A DNA stretch of 64,000 nt from Clostridia bacterium (GTDB lineage: Bacteria > Bacillota > Clostridia > Christensenellales > Borkfalkiaceae): NCBI GenBank assembly GCA_017536205.1, contig JAFXHX010000003.1:124001-188000 (forward strand). The letters run 5' to 3'. Positions within the stretch are counted from its first letter, which is position 1. Each line of letters starts with the position of its first letter. A program made the translations under genes and the position numbers. Of the stretch, positions 43,684 through 53,311 are shown piece by piece. The notes beneath the pieces are model-generated. The model saw only the letters and a program-made list of their open reading frames with translations. It was not told the origin of the DNA and searched no databases.

Positions 43684-45903
43684 ATGAGAAAGTTTTTAAT
43701 TGCCATTTTAATAGTTATAGGGTCGGTATTTTTAACGCTTGGCTTGTCTGCTTGCAAAGATGAGTATGCCGGCGTTTTCAATTTTACCGAAGTTAATGGT
43801 GGTTACGAAGTTAAAGGCGTAAAACCTTGCGATGCAAACCTAGTAATTCCTGCAACATATAAAGAGAAACCTATTATAAGAATAGCAAATCACGCGTTTT
43901 ATAATTGCGCTTCACTTGAAAGCATAGTGTTGCCAAATACCGTAACTACTATAGGTTATAGTGCGTTTGAAGGTTGTACTAAACTTAAAAGCATATCTAT
44001 TCCAGAAAGTGTAACGCATATAGGTCAACAAGCGTTTTATAATTGCGCTTCACTTGAAAGCATAGTGTTGCCAAATAGCGTAACAAGTATAGATTCTAGA
44101 GCTTTTGATGGTTGCACTTCGCTTACTTATACGGTTGAAGATAATTTAAAGTATTTAGGTAATCAAAGCAATAAATATTTATATCTTGCGTGTGCTAATT
44201 CTACTTCAATTATTACTACAAATATTAACCAAAACTGCAAAATTATAGGGGCTTATGCGTTTATTGGCTGTGATTCACTTGTAAGCATAACTATACCCGA
44301 AAGCGTAAAAAGTATAGGGGAATTAGCATTTTACAGTTGTAGTTCATTAATAATCTATTGTGAAGAAGCCACGGAACAAAGTGGTTGGGGTTTTGCGTGG
44401 AGTGACAGTCGCCCTATAGTTTTGGATTGTAAAAATAACGACGTTGCTGACGATGGTTATATTTACGCCGTAGTTAACGGTGTGCGTTATGGTATTAAAA
44501 ACGGCACGGCAACGGTTTTACGGCAAGCAAAAAATATCATTACTGCAAATATTCCTGCAAGCATAAATTATAAAGGCGCTATTTATAACGTAACGAGTGT
44601 GGTTAATTTTGCATTTAGTGATTGCGTTTCACTTGAAAGCGTAACTGTGGGTAATTGCGTAACGAGTATAGGTGGATATGCGTTTAGTGGGTGTTCTTCT
44701 CTTCAAAGCGTAGTAATACCAAATAGTGTAACAAGTATAGGATTTAAGGCATTTGAAAGTTGTGAGCTGTTAACAATTTATTTTGAAAGAACTGCTATTC
44801 CAAGTGGTTGGGATAGTAATTGGAATTATTCAAACTGTCCTATTGTTTGGGACTCAAACAATAACGACGTTGCTAATAATGGTTATATTTATACTGCAAT
44901 CGATGGTGTTCGTTTTGGTATTAAAAACGGCACGGCAACGGTTTTACGACAAGCAAAAAACGTTACTATTGAAAATATACTTGCAAGCGTAACCTATAAA
45001 GGCAGTGCTTATAGCGTAACAAGTATAGGCGATTATGCGTTTTGTGGTTGCGATTCACTTACAAGCATAGAAATACCAAATAGTGTAACAAGTATAGGTT
45101 ATAGTGCGTTTGCTGGTTGTTCTTCACTTGAAAGTATAGTGTTGCCAAATAGTGTAACAAAAATAGCTGAAAACACGTTTAAAAACTGCACTTCACTTAA
45201 AAGTATAGTGTTGCCAAATAACGTAACAAGTATAGGTAATTATGCGTTTAGTGGCAGTTCACTTGAAAGTATAGTGTTGTCAAATAACGTAACAAGTATA
45301 GGTAATTATGCGTTTAGTGGCAGTTCACTTAAAAGTATAGTGTTGCCAAACAGTGTAACAACTATAGGGCAATATGCGTTTAGTAATAGTTCACTTCAAA
45401 GCATAACCATAGGCGACGGGGTAACGAGCATAGGCGAGTATGCGTTTGCTGATTGCAGTTCACTTAAAAGTATAGTGTTGCCAAACAGTGTAACAACTAT
45501 AGGGCAATATGCGTTTAGTAATAGTTCACTTCAAAGTATTATTATCCCAAATAGTGTAACGAGTATGGGTGATTACGTGTTTAAAGGCTCAACTTCACTT
45601 CAAAGCGTAACTATTGGTAACGGTGTAAAAAGTATAGGTAAAGAAGCGTTTGCTGGTTGCGCTTCGCTTGAAAGCGTAATTATAGACGATGGTGTAATGA
45701 ACATAGGTAAGAGGGCGTTTGCTGGTTGCAGTTCACTTCAAAGCGTAGTAATACCTATTGGCGTAAAAACCATAGATGGTAAAGCGTTTGAAGGTTGCAC
45801 CTCATTAACTATTTATTGTGAAGCAGAAAGTGAGCCAAGTGGTTGGTATACTACTTGGAACTATTCAATGCGTCCTATTGTGTGGGGGTATAAATCAACT
45901 TAA
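43684..45903 (+). CDS. BspA-type leucine-rich-repeat lipoprotein
   Basis: 739 aa. Lipoprotein signal with lipobox LSAC (Cys24). About 18 LRR_5 repeats of ~23 residues follow the pattern SIxLPNSVTxIGxxAFxxCxSL. The array is broken by two related blocks (near residues 258-310 and 405-460) sharing GYIYAVVNGVRYGIKNGTAT-like text, evidently an internal duplication. BspA-like proteins are surface adhesins in gut and oral bacteria. Codon use and DNA differ between repeats but many repeats are near identical, so recombination within the gene is likely. Confidence 0.88.
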   Translation: MRKFLIAILIVIGSVFLTLGLSACKDEYAGVFNFTEVNGGYEVKGVKPCDANLVIPATYKEKPIIRIANHAFYNCASLESIVLPNTVTTIGYSAFEGCTKLKSISIPESVTHIGQQAFYNCASLESIVLPNSVTSIDSRAFDGCTSLTYTVEDNLKYLGNQSNKYLYLACANSTSIITTNINQNCKIIGAYAFIGCDSLVSITIPESVKSIGELAFYSCSSLIIYCEEATEQSGWGFAWSDSRPIVLDCKNNDVADDGYIYAVVNGVRYGIKNGTATVLRQAKNIITANIPASINYKGAIYNVTSVVNFAFSDCVSLESVTVGNCVTSIGGYAFSGCSSLQSVVIPNSVTSIGFKAFESCELLTIYFERTAIPSGWDSNWNYSNCPIVWDSNNNDVANNGYIYTAIDGVRFGIKNGTATVLRQAKNVTIENILASVTYKGSAYSVTSIGDYAFCGCDSLTSIEIPNSVTSIGYSAFAGCSSLESIVLPNSVTKIAENTFKNCTSLKSIVLPNNVTSIGNYAFSGSSLESIVLSNNVTSIGNYAFSGSSLKSIVLPNSVTTIGQYAFSNSSLQSITIGDGVTSIGEYAFADCSSLKSIVLPNSVTTIGQYAFSNSSLQSIIIPNSVTSMGDYVFKGSTSLQSVTIGNGVKSIGKEAFAGCASLESVIIDDGVMNIGKRAFAGCSSLQSVVIPIGVKTIDGKAFEGCTSLTIYCEAESEPSGWYTTWNYSMRPIVWGYKST

Positions 45904-45928
45904 AAAACACGGCATCTGCCGTGTTTTT
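45902..45928 (+). terminator. CACGGC-type terminator after the LRR gene
   Basis: AAAAAACACGGC pairs with GCCGTGTTTTT around ATCT. Confidence 0.88.
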
Positions 45929-45984
45929 GTTTGCAATAAAACGCTAATATTCTAAAACTTTATTTTATGTAATAAAATAGGGGT

Positions 45985-46986
45985 ATGGCTATAATTACTC
46001 AATTATTACTTGCGCTTGGTGGCGTTACTCTATTTTTGTTTGGGCTTAAATTAATAAGTGATAATATGCAAATGCTAGCAGGTAACCGTTTAAAAAAGTT
46101 TTTAATGCGCTTTACTCGCAACGATTTTTACGGCGTTTTAACGGGTGCAATATCAACTTCGGCGCTTCAGTCTAGCATAGCAACTAACGTTATTGCAGTT
46201 GGTTTCGTTGAAAAAAACATTATAACGTTTAGGCAAGCAATGCCTATAATTATGGGCGCAAATATAGGAACTACGGTTACCGCTCAATTAGTTTCGCTAT
46301 CGGGTAGTGAGTTTAGCGTTACGGCAATAGGCTCGCTCGCTATGTTTATAGGGTTTATTTTAACGTTTTTAAAAAACCAAACGCCTATAAAACTAGGCAA
46401 CGTTTTATTAGGATTTGGGCTTATATTTTTCGGGCTAGACGTTGTTTCTTCAAGCGTTTCTTTTTTTAAAGGGTTTTTGTGGTTTAGAAATATATTTTTA
46501 GTTAAAAACGTAGTTTTATTATTCTTTAACGGAGTGTTTATTACGGCGCTCGTTCAAAGTTCTTCGGCGGTAAGTTCGGTTATAATACTTTTGGCGTCTA
46601 ACGGGCTAATAAGTTTTGAAAGCAGTATGTTTTTAATACTTGGCGCAAACGTTGGAACGTGTTTTTCGGTTATAATTTCCGCCTTTAACAAGGGTTTAGA
46701 AGCGCAAAAAACGGCGCAATTTAACCTTGTTTTTAATGTTTTCGGCTCGCTTATATTTTTTATTCCGCTTTGGCTTTTAAGTGAACAAATAGCGTTTGTA
46801 TTCGGGGTGTTTTCGGGTGGAATAGAACGGCAAATTGCAAACTTTCACACTTTGTTTAACATTTTAGTAACTTTAATTTTAACTCCCTTTTTAACGCCCC
46901 TTTCTCGCCTTGTAAACCGTTTTAACGGTAAAAATGATAAAAATAGGGTGGTAAGTGGGGTTAAAAGTGCAAAAATAGTGGCATAA
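45985..46986 (+). CDS. Na+/phosphate cotransporter family protein (NptA-like)
   Basis: 333 aa, about eight helices. Two inverted QSS motifs typical of Na/Pi cotransporters are ALQSSIATNVI (~residue 55) and ALVQSSSAVSSVI (~190). MGANIGTTVTA and LGANVGTCFS are the paired repeat signatures. The C-terminal PhoU-like domain found in longer members is missing. TAAAAT lies 6 nt upstream of the ATG, suggesting a leaderless mRNA. Confidence 0.9.
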   Translation: MAIITQLLLALGGVTLFLFGLKLISDNMQMLAGNRLKKFLMRFTRNDFYGVLTGAISTSALQSSIATNVIAVGFVEKNIITFRQAMPIIMGANIGTTVTAQLVSLSGSEFSVTAIGSLAMFIGFILTFLKNQTPIKLGNVLLGFGLIFFGLDVVSSSVSFFKGFLWFRNIFLVKNVVLLFFNGVFITALVQSSSAVSSVIILLASNGLISFESSMFLILGANVGTCFSVIISAFNKGLEAQKTAQFNLVFNVFGSLIFFIPLWLLSEQIAFVFGVFSGGIERQIANFHTLFNILVTLILTPFLTPLSRLVNRFNGKNDKNRVVSGVKSAKIVA

Positions 46987-46989
46987 TGA

Positions 46990-47018
46990 TTGACAATAAA
47001 GTTAAAAAACGCTAAAAT
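46990..47018 (+). promoter_or_regulatory. Promoter of the pgk-tpiA-gpmI operon
   Basis: TTGACA at 46990-46995 and TAAAAT at 47013-47018, 17-nt spacer; AAGGAG of pgk follows. Confidence 0.75.
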
Positions 47019-47059
47019 TATTAAGTAACGTAAATATTATATATTTAAGGAGTTATTTT

Positions 47060-48376
47060 ATGAATAAATTAACCGTAAAAGACATTGACGTAAAAGGCAA
47101 AAAATGCCTTGTTAGAGTTGACTTTAACGTTCCTATGAAAGACGGCGTTATTACCGACGAAAACAGAATTAACGGCGCACTTCCCACCATTAAATATTTA
47201 ATGGATAACGGCGCAAAGGTTATTCTTTGCTCGCACATGGGTAAGCCCCACAACGTATTTAACGAAAAAATTAAACTTAACAAAAAAGAAAAGAAAGCAG
47301 TTGAAGCACTTCCTGAAAACGAAAGAGAAGAAGCAACGCTTGCTTATATTGAAAAGGCTAAAAAAGACGTTTCAAAGTTCACCTTAAAGCCCGTTGCGGA
47401 CAGGCTTAACGAGCTTTTAAACGGCAAAGTTACCTTCGCTACCGATACCGTTGGTGAAGACGCTTGCGCTAAAGTTGCTGCGCTTAAAGAAGGCGAAGTA
47501 GTTTTACTTGAAAACCTTCGTTTCGACGCTGGTGAAGAAGGTAAAGATTTAGAGTTCTGCAAAAAACTCGCTGCATTTTGCGAAGTTTACGTTAACGACG
47601 CTTTCGGTACTGCTCACCGTTCACACGCATCTACCGCTGCTATCGTTGAATACGGCCTTGTAAAAACTGCAGTTTGTGGTTTCCTTATTGAAAAAGAACT
47701 TACCGTTATGGCAGACTCGCTCGAACGCCCCGTAAGACCTTTTATTGCTGTACTTGGCGGTGCAAAGGTTGCCGATAAACTCAACGTTATTTCTAACCTT
47801 TTAGAAAAATGCGATTCGCTCATCATCGGTGGTGGTATGGCTTACACCTTCTTAAAGGCTAAAGGCTATGAAGTTGGCGCTTCGCTTGTGGACCTTGAAA
47901 AACTTGACTACTGCAACGAAATGATTAAAAAGGCAGAAAGCCTTGGCAAAAACCTTTACCTTCCTGTCGATACCGTAGTTGCAAGTTCGTTCCCAAATCC
48001 CATCGACGCTGAAATTGAAGTTGACGTTGTTGACGCAACTAATATTCCTGCAGACAAAATGGGGCTTGACATCGGTCCTAAATCAATGGAACTTTTTGCT
48101 AGCGTTATTAAAAACGGCAAAACGGTTATTTGGAACGGACCTATGGGCGTATTTGAAAACCCCACTTTAGCAAAAGGTACTATTGCAGTTGCCAAAGCAA
48201 TGGCAGAAGCAGAAGATGCTACTACTATTATCGGTGGTGGTGACAGTGCTGCCGCAGTTGCTACTCTTGGCTTTGCAGATAAAATGTCGCACATATCAAC
48301 GGGTGGTGGTGCGTCGCTTGAACTTTTTGAAGGAAAAGTTTTACCCGGTATTGCATGCCTTAACGAAAAAGAATAA
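47060..48376 (+). CDS. pgk: Phosphoglycerate kinase
   Basis: Glycolytic enzyme making ATP from 1,3-bisphosphoglycerate. [46 protein letters not shown], and GGGDSAAAV near the C-terminus are canonical. At 438 aa it is longer than usual (about 395): a charged insert of roughly 35-40 residues ([20 protein letters not shown] region) follows HMGKP. First gene of a glycolytic operon; gap and eno are not adjacent. Confidence 0.96.
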   Translation: MNKLTVKDIDVKGKKCLVRVDFNVPMKDGVITDENRINGALPTIKYLMDNGAKVILCSHMGKPHNVFNEKIKLNKKEKKAVEALPENEREEATLAYIEKAKKDVSKFTLKPVADRLNELLNGKVTFATDTVGEDACAKVAALKEGEVVLLENLRFDAGEEGKDLEFCKKLAAFCEVYVNDAFGTAHRSHASTAAIVEYGLVKTAVCGFLIEKELTVMADSLERPVRPFIAVLGGAKVADKLNVISNLLEKCDSLIIGGGMAYTFLKAKGYEVGASLVDLEKLDYCNEMIKKAESLGKNLYLPVDTVVASSFPNPIDAEIEVDVVDATNIPADKMGLDIGPKSMELFASVIKNGKTVIWNGPMGVFENPTLAKGTIAVAKAMAEAEDATTIIGGGDSAAAVATLGFADKMSHISTGGGASLELFEGKVLPGIACLNEKE

Positions 48377-48396
48377 TTATTTTTGGAGATATTACT

Positions 48397-49143
48397 ATGA
48401 GAAAACCTATTATTGCAGGTAACTGGAAAATGAACCTTACGCCATCGCAAGGCGTTAAACTCGTAAACGAACTTAAACCCCTTGTTAAAGACGCTGATTG
48501 CGACGTTGTAGTTTGCGTTCCCGCAACCGACATTTACGCAGTAGGCGAAGCACTTAAAGGCTCTAACGTAAAACTCGGCGCTGAAAACGTTCACTTTGCT
48601 GAAAGCGGTGCATACACCGGCGAAATCTCGGCAGATATGCTTTTAGAACTTGGCGTTGAATACGTTATTATCGGCCACAGTGAAAGAAGACAATATTTTG
48701 GCGAAACCGATGAAACCGTTAACAAAAGAACTCTTACCGCTCTTAAAAAAGGTCTTATTCCCATCGTTTGCGTTGGCGAAACTTTAGAAGAGAGAGAAAC
48801 TGGCAAGACTGAAGACGTTTTAAAACGCCAAATCGAAATAGGACTTCAAGGCGTTGAAGACCTTACCGCACTCGTTATTGCTTACGAACCCGTTTGGGCT
48901 ATCGGTACGGGTAAAACCGCTACTAGCGAACAAGCAAACGAAACTATCGGCTTTATAAGAAAAACTCTTGCAGAACTTTTCTGCCCCAACTGCGCAAGTC
49001 AAGTTCGCATTCAATACGGTGGTTCTATGAAACCCACTAACGCAAAAGAACTTATGGCTATGGAAGAAATTGACGGTGGTCTTATCGGTGGCGCTGCTCT
49101 TAAAGCAGTTGACTTTGCAGGCATCGTTAACTACAACAAATAA
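48397..49143 (+). CDS. tpiA: Triosephosphate isomerase
   Basis: 248-aa TIM barrel interconverting DHAP and glyceraldehyde-3-phosphate. Active-site GNWKMN (Lys), VIIGHSERR (His) and AYEPVWAIGTG (Glu) are present, with the phosphate loop YGGSMKPTNA. TTTTGGAGA precedes the ATG. 20 nt after pgk. Confidence 0.97.
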   Translation: MRKPIIAGNWKMNLTPSQGVKLVNELKPLVKDADCDVVVCVPATDIYAVGEALKGSNVKLGAENVHFAESGAYTGEISADMLLELGVEYVIIGHSERRQYFGETDETVNKRTLTALKKGLIPIVCVGETLEERETGKTEDVLKRQIEIGLQGVEDLTALVIAYEPVWAIGTGKTATSEQANETIGFIRKTLAELFCPNCASQVRIQYGGSMKPTNAKELMAMEEIDGGLIGGAALKAVDFAGIVNYNK

Positions 49144-49152
49144 AATTACGGT

Positions 49153-49181
49153 TTAACCACTCTATGAGTGGTTAACTTTTT
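49153..49181 (+). other. Intercistronic hairpin between tpiA and gpmI
   Basis: TTAACCACTC pairs with GAGTGGTTAA around TAT, followed by CTTTTT and the gpmI ribosome binding site. It may reduce read-through into gpmI. Confidence 0.65.
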
Positions 49182-49191
49182 GGAGATTACT

Positions 49192-50736
49192 ATGAAAAAA
49201 ACACCCGTTATGTTACTTATAATGGACGGTTACGGGCTTGCAGGTAGCGAGTTCGGCAACGCAATTTCGCTTGCAGGCACTTCGGTTATTAAAAACCTTG
49301 CTAGCGCTTACCCTTACACCACGCTTGGCGCAAGCGGTATGAGCGTTGGTCTTCCCGATGGGCAAATGGGCAACAGTGAAGTTGGACACTTGAATATGGG
49401 TGCAGGCCGTATCGTTTACCAAGACCTTACTAGAATTACTAAAGAGATTTTAGACGGCGAGTTTTTCAAAAACGAAGAACTTTTAAAAGCGATTAACTCT
49501 AGTAAAACTTCGGGAAAGAAACTTCACCTTTACGGACTACTTTCTAACGGTGGCGTTCACAGCCACAACACCCACCTTTACGCACTTTTAAAAATGTGCA
49601 AAAACGAAGGGGTTGAAAACGTTTTCGTTCACTGCTTTTTAGACGGGCGCGACGTTGCACCCACTTCAGGCGCAGATTTTATAGCCGAACTTGAAAGCGA
49701 AATTAAAAAAATAGGCGTTGGTGAAATTGCAACGGTGTCTGGTAGATATTACGCAATGGATAGAGATAATCGTTGGGATAGGGTTGAAAAGGCTTACGAC
49801 GCTCTTACCGTAGGTAGCCCCGTAACTTCAACTAGCGCAGAACAAACGGTTAGAGAAAGTTACGAACAAGGCGTTACCGACGAGTTCGTCGTTCCGTTTA
49901 GTGTTTGCCGTAATGGTAAACCCGTTGGTCTTATCGAAAAGGGCGATAGCATTATTTTCTTTAACTTCCGCCCCGATAGAGCAAGGGAAATTACCCGTGC
50001 TTTCACCGTTCAGGATTTTGACGGTTTTGAAAGAAAAACGGGTTATTTAGCACCCGTTTACGTTGGTTTTTCACGCTACGACGCTACTTTTGAAAACGCA
50101 GGCGTTGCGTTTAAGAAAATTAGCCTTGATAACACTCTTGGCAAATACCTTGCAGATAAAGGCTTTACTCAACTTAGAATTGCCGAAACTGAAAAGTACG
50201 CTCACGTTACCTTCTTCTTTAACGGTGGCGTAGAAGCACCCGAGAAAAACGAACAGCGCGACCTTATTCCGTCGCCAAAGGTTGCAACTTACGACCTTCA
50301 ACCTGAAATGAGCGCAATTCCCGTTACCGAAAAGGTGCTTGAAGAAATTGACTCTGGTAACTTCGACGTAATAGTTCTTAACTTTGCAAACTGCGATATG
50401 GTTGGTCACACCGGCGTTTTAAACGCTGCAATTACCGCTGTTAAAACGGTTGAAGATTGCGTTCAAAAAATCGTTGACAAAATGCTTTCGATTGGTGGCT
50501 CGGTGCTTATTACTGCCGACCACGGCAACGCAGACCGTATGTTTGAAGATGAAAACGGCGAAAAGCCATTTACGGCTCACACGACAAACCCCGTTCCGTT
50601 TATTTTAGTTTCTAACAAGTTTAAAGGCGCAAAACTTAAAGAAGGCGTGCTTGCAGATATTGCCCCCACCTTACTTGAAGTTATGGGCGTTGAAAAGCCT
50701 AGCGAAATGACGGGAACTAGTCTTATTGTAAAATAA
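49192..50736 (+). CDS. gpmI: 2,3-bisphosphoglycerate-independent phosphoglycerate mutase
   Basis: 514 aa, Mn-dependent alkaline-phosphatase superfamily enzyme converting 3-PG to 2-PG. LLIMDGYGL, the nucleophile serine in MGNSEVGHLNMGAG, HCFLDGRDVAPTSG, FNFRPDRAREI and TADHGNADRM are diagnostic. The start at 49192 is chosen from TTTTGGAG 10 nt upstream. Last gene of the glycolytic set. Confidence 0.96.
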   Translation: MKKTPVMLLIMDGYGLAGSEFGNAISLAGTSVIKNLASAYPYTTLGASGMSVGLPDGQMGNSEVGHLNMGAGRIVYQDLTRITKEILDGEFFKNEELLKAINSSKTSGKKLHLYGLLSNGGVHSHNTHLYALLKMCKNEGVENVFVHCFLDGRDVAPTSGADFIAELESEIKKIGVGEIATVSGRYYAMDRDNRWDRVEKAYDALTVGSPVTSTSAEQTVRESYEQGVTDEFVVPFSVCRNGKPVGLIEKGDSIIFFNFRPDRAREITRAFTVQDFDGFERKTGYLAPVYVGFSRYDATFENAGVAFKKISLDNTLGKYLADKGFTQLRIAETEKYAHVTFFFNGGVEAPEKNEQRDLIPSPKVATYDLQPEMSAIPVTEKVLEEIDSGNFDVIVLNFANCDMVGHTGVLNAAITAVKTVEDCVQKIVDKMLSIGGSVLITADHGNADRMFEDENGEKPFTAHTTNPVPFILVSNKFKGAKLKEGVLADIAPTLLEVMGVEKPSEMTGTSLIVK

Positions 50737-50757
50737 TTAAAAATACCTTAAAAATTG

Positions 50758-50786
50758 TTGTAAAAAATAAATTATTGTGCTATAAT
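50758..50786 (+). promoter_or_regulatory. Predicted promoter of secG
   Basis: TTGTAA at 50758-50763 and TATAAT at 50781-50786, 17-nt spacer. Confidence 0.7.
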
Positions 50787-50826
50787 CTTAAAGCACGAAT
50801 AAAAAATATCTTATGCGAGGTGTATT

Positions 50827-51099
50827 ATGCCTTACGGTTTATATAACTTTTTATCAATTTTATGCTTGGTTTTATCGCTTATAGCGTCTATTTTTGTTAT
50901 AATCGTTGTTATTATGCAACCAAGTAACTCTAGTGGTGTTAGTGCAATAAGCGGTAGTTCCGAAACGTTTTATGGTAAGAACAAATCAAAAACTCTAGAG
51001 AGTAAAATGAGAAAACTCACTATTATTGCAATTGCAGTTTTAGCAGTTTGCATGATTGTGTTCTTCATTTTAAACTCGAATTTGGTTGTTGTTAAATAA
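50827..51099 (+). CDS. secG: Preprotein translocase subunit SecG
   Basis: 90 aa with two transmembrane helices and the SecG core VIMQPSNSSGVSAISGSSE between them (usual text QxxxxxGLxxAFGG). Position upstream of rnr, smpB and ssrA is the conserved Firmicute order. Has its own promoter and terminator. Confidence 0.9.
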   Translation: MPYGLYNFLSILCLVLSLIASIFVIIVVIMQPSNSSGVSAISGSSETFYGKNKSKTLESKMRKLTIIAIAVLAVCMIVFFILNSNLVVVK

Positions 51100-51106
51100 T
51101 AAAAGG

Positions 51107-51134
51107 AAAACGGCTAATTGTTTAGCCGTTTTTT
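51107..51134 (+). terminator. Rho-independent terminator between secG and rnr
   Basis: AAAACGGCTAA pairs with TTAGCCGTTTT, followed by T residues. Confidence 0.88.
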
Positions 51135-51137
51135 ATT

Positions 51138-51168
51138 TTGATTAAACTTTAATAAACTTTTCTATAAT
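51138..51168 (+). promoter_or_regulatory. Predicted leaderless promoter of rnr
   Basis: TATAAT at 51163-51168 ends 6 nt before the rnr ATG; a weak TTGATT lies upstream with a long 19-nt spacer. No Shine-Dalgarno. Confidence 0.5.
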
Positions 51169-51174
51169 TTAGTT

Positions 51175-53274
51175 ATGATATTAAAAGATGAATTACTTAA
51201 AAAGTTCATATCGGGCGAGGCTGAAAACCTTGGTGTAAAGCGCATTTGCGAACTTTTTGAAGCCAAGTCGCAGTTTGAAAAAACGGCGATAAGAAACGCT
51301 ATAGCAGAACTAGAAAGCGAAGGAAGAATAGTTTATACAAACGGTCGCTTTGTTAAGTTTGAAAATAGCGGGCTATTTAAAGGCGTTGTAAAGGGGAACG
51401 AGCGTGGCTTTGCATTTGTCGTTACCGAAAACGGTGGCGATTTTTTCGTGCCTTCAAAAAACCTTCATAACGCCCTTCACGGCGACACCGTTATTATAGA
51501 AAAGGTAAAATCACTTCGTGGCTCGTCAGACGAAGCCGAGGTTAAAAAGATTTTAAAGCGTGGTATTAAAACGCTTGTTGGAACTTATCAAGCCGAAAAC
51601 GGGTTTGGCTTTATCGTTCCAGACGATAAAAATTATTACGTTGACGTATACGTTCCGTTTAAAAAGTCGCGTGGGGCAAAGTCGGGCGATAAGGTGGTTT
51701 GCGAAATTACAGAGTATCCTGAAGTTCGCCGTAACCCCGAAGGTAAAATACTAGAAATACTAGGAAAACGCTTTGATTTAAAGGCGGAAGAACTTTCCAT
51801 TATAAAAGCGTATAACTTGCCACTTGATTTTGAAGAGCCCGTTAAACGCGAACTAGAACTAATTAGCGATAGCGTTAGCGAAAGCGAACTTGCAGGTAGA
51901 ACTGACTTTACTAGCGACTTCGTTGTTACTATCGACGGGGAAGACTCTCGCGATTTTGACGATGCCGTTTGCGTTAAAAAGGTGGGCAGTGGTTATAAAC
52001 TTTACGTTCATATTGCCGACGTTTCTCATTACGTTAAGTTTTATAGCGAAATAGGAAAGGAAGCGTTTGCACGTTCAACTAGCGTGTATTTTCCAGAGCG
52101 CGTTATTCCTATGCTACCTAAAAAACTTTCTAACGGAATATGTTCGCTTAACGAAGGCGAGTTAAGGCTTACGCTTTCGGTTATAATGGATATAAACAGT
52201 CAAGGCGTGGTTACTTCGTTTGATATAGTTAACGGGTATATTCGCTCGAAAAAACGTTTAACTTACACAACCGTTCAATCTATTATAGACGGCGACAGCG
52301 AAGTTTTAAGCGAAAACGAAGAAGTTACTAAAAACGTAACTTTAATGTATGAACTATCTAAACTTCTAACCAAAAAGCGTGAAGAAAGGGGGAATATTGA
52401 CCTTTCGGTTAAAGAAAGCCACATAACGGTTGACGAAAAGGGAAATATTTCAGTTGAGCCGAGAAAGAGCGCCGAAGCGTATAAAATTATTGAAGAGTTT
52501 ATGATACTTGCAAACGAAACGGTTGCAGAGTACGTATTCTATCTTAATTTGCCCTTTATTTACCGCGTTCACGAAAAGCCCGATAGAGAAAAGGTTGAAG
52601 GTTTTAAAACGTTTTTAAAGGCGCTTAATATTTTCGTTAAGTGGAACGGCGATACTTGCCACCCAAAAGACTATCAAACGCTACTTGAAAGTTTAAAGGG
52701 GAAGCCACTTTTTAACGTTGTTAATAAGGTTATGCTCCGTTCAATGCAAAAGGCTAAATACACCCCCGAAAATGTAGGGCATTTTGGGCTTTCAAGCAAG
52801 TGTTATTGCCACTTTACTTCGCCTATACGCCGTTATCCCGACCTTGTTATTCACGCAATAGTTAAAGATATTTTATCAGGGAACGACGTTATTAAAAGGT
52901 TTTCTACCTTTGTTAGCGATGCAAGTATAGTTTCTTCGCAAAACGAGCGCCGTGCCGACGAGGCAGAGCGTGCTATGGACGACCTTTATAAATGCCGGTT
53001 TATGAAAAAGCACGTTGGAAAGGAATATCACGGTGTAATTTCTGGCGTTACGGGCTTTGGGGTGTTCGTTGAACTTGAAAACACCGTTGAAGGTCTTATA
53101 AAACTTGAATATTTGCCACGTGGCAGTTACGCGCTAGACGAAGGTGGCTATACTCTTCGTTCAGGAAAGCGTTCGTTTACGCTAGGCGATGAAGTTTGGG
53201 TTAAAGTAATGGGCGTTGATATGCGTTCAAGAAGAATTGATATGGCGCTTATTGCGCACAAAAATAATAAATAA
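51175..53274 (+). CDS. rnr: Ribonuclease R
   Basis: 699-aa processive 3'-5' exoribonuclease (RNB family). N-terminal winged helix, cold-shock domains (GVVKGNERGFAFV, TYQAENGFGFIV), catalytic RNB domain with the Asp cluster TIDGEDSRDFDDAV at about residue 255, and a C-terminal S1 domain (HGVISGVTGFGVFVELEN). RNase R acts with tmRNA-SmpB in clearing stalled mRNAs, which fits its place before smpB and ssrA. Confidence 0.95.
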   Translation: MILKDELLKKFISGEAENLGVKRICELFEAKSQFEKTAIRNAIAELESEGRIVYTNGRFVKFENSGLFKGVVKGNERGFAFVVTENGGDFFVPSKNLHNALHGDTVIIEKVKSLRGSSDEAEVKKILKRGIKTLVGTYQAENGFGFIVPDDKNYYVDVYVPFKKSRGAKSGDKVVCEITEYPEVRRNPEGKILEILGKRFDLKAEELSIIKAYNLPLDFEEPVKRELELISDSVSESELAGRTDFTSDFVVTIDGEDSRDFDDAVCVKKVGSGYKLYVHIADVSHYVKFYSEIGKEAFARSTSVYFPERVIPMLPKKLSNGICSLNEGELRLTLSVIMDINSQGVVTSFDIVNGYIRSKKRLTYTTVQSIIDGDSEVLSENEEVTKNVTLMYELSKLLTKKREERGNIDLSVKESHITVDEKGNISVEPRKSAEAYKIIEEFMILANETVAEYVFYLNLPFIYRVHEKPDREKVEGFKTFLKALNIFVKWNGDTCHPKDYQTLLESLKGKPLFNVVNKVMLRSMQKAKYTPENVGHFGLSSKCYCHFTSPIRRYPDLVIHAIVKDILSGNDVIKRFSTFVSDASIVSSQNERRADEAERAMDDLYKCRFMKKHVGKEYHGVISGVTGFGVFVELENTVEGLIKLEYLPRGSYALDEGGYTLRSGKRSFTLGDEVWVKVMGVDMRSRRIDMALIAHKNNK

Positions 53275-53276
53275 GG

Positions 53277-53305
53277 TTGATAATATTAAAAAATATTATT
53301 ATAAT
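53277..53305 (+). promoter_or_regulatory. Leaderless promoter of smpB
   Basis: TTGATA at 53277-53282 and TATAAT at 53300-53305 with a 17-nt spacer; the -10 box ends exactly 6 nt before the smpB ATG. Confidence 0.7.
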
Positions 53306-53311
53306 AGTACT

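Noticed and set aside
47956..48594. 212-codon minus-strand frame opposite pgk/tpiA
   Set aside because: Antisense to two strongly conserved enzymes; no ribosome binding site and a biased composition typical of shadow frames.
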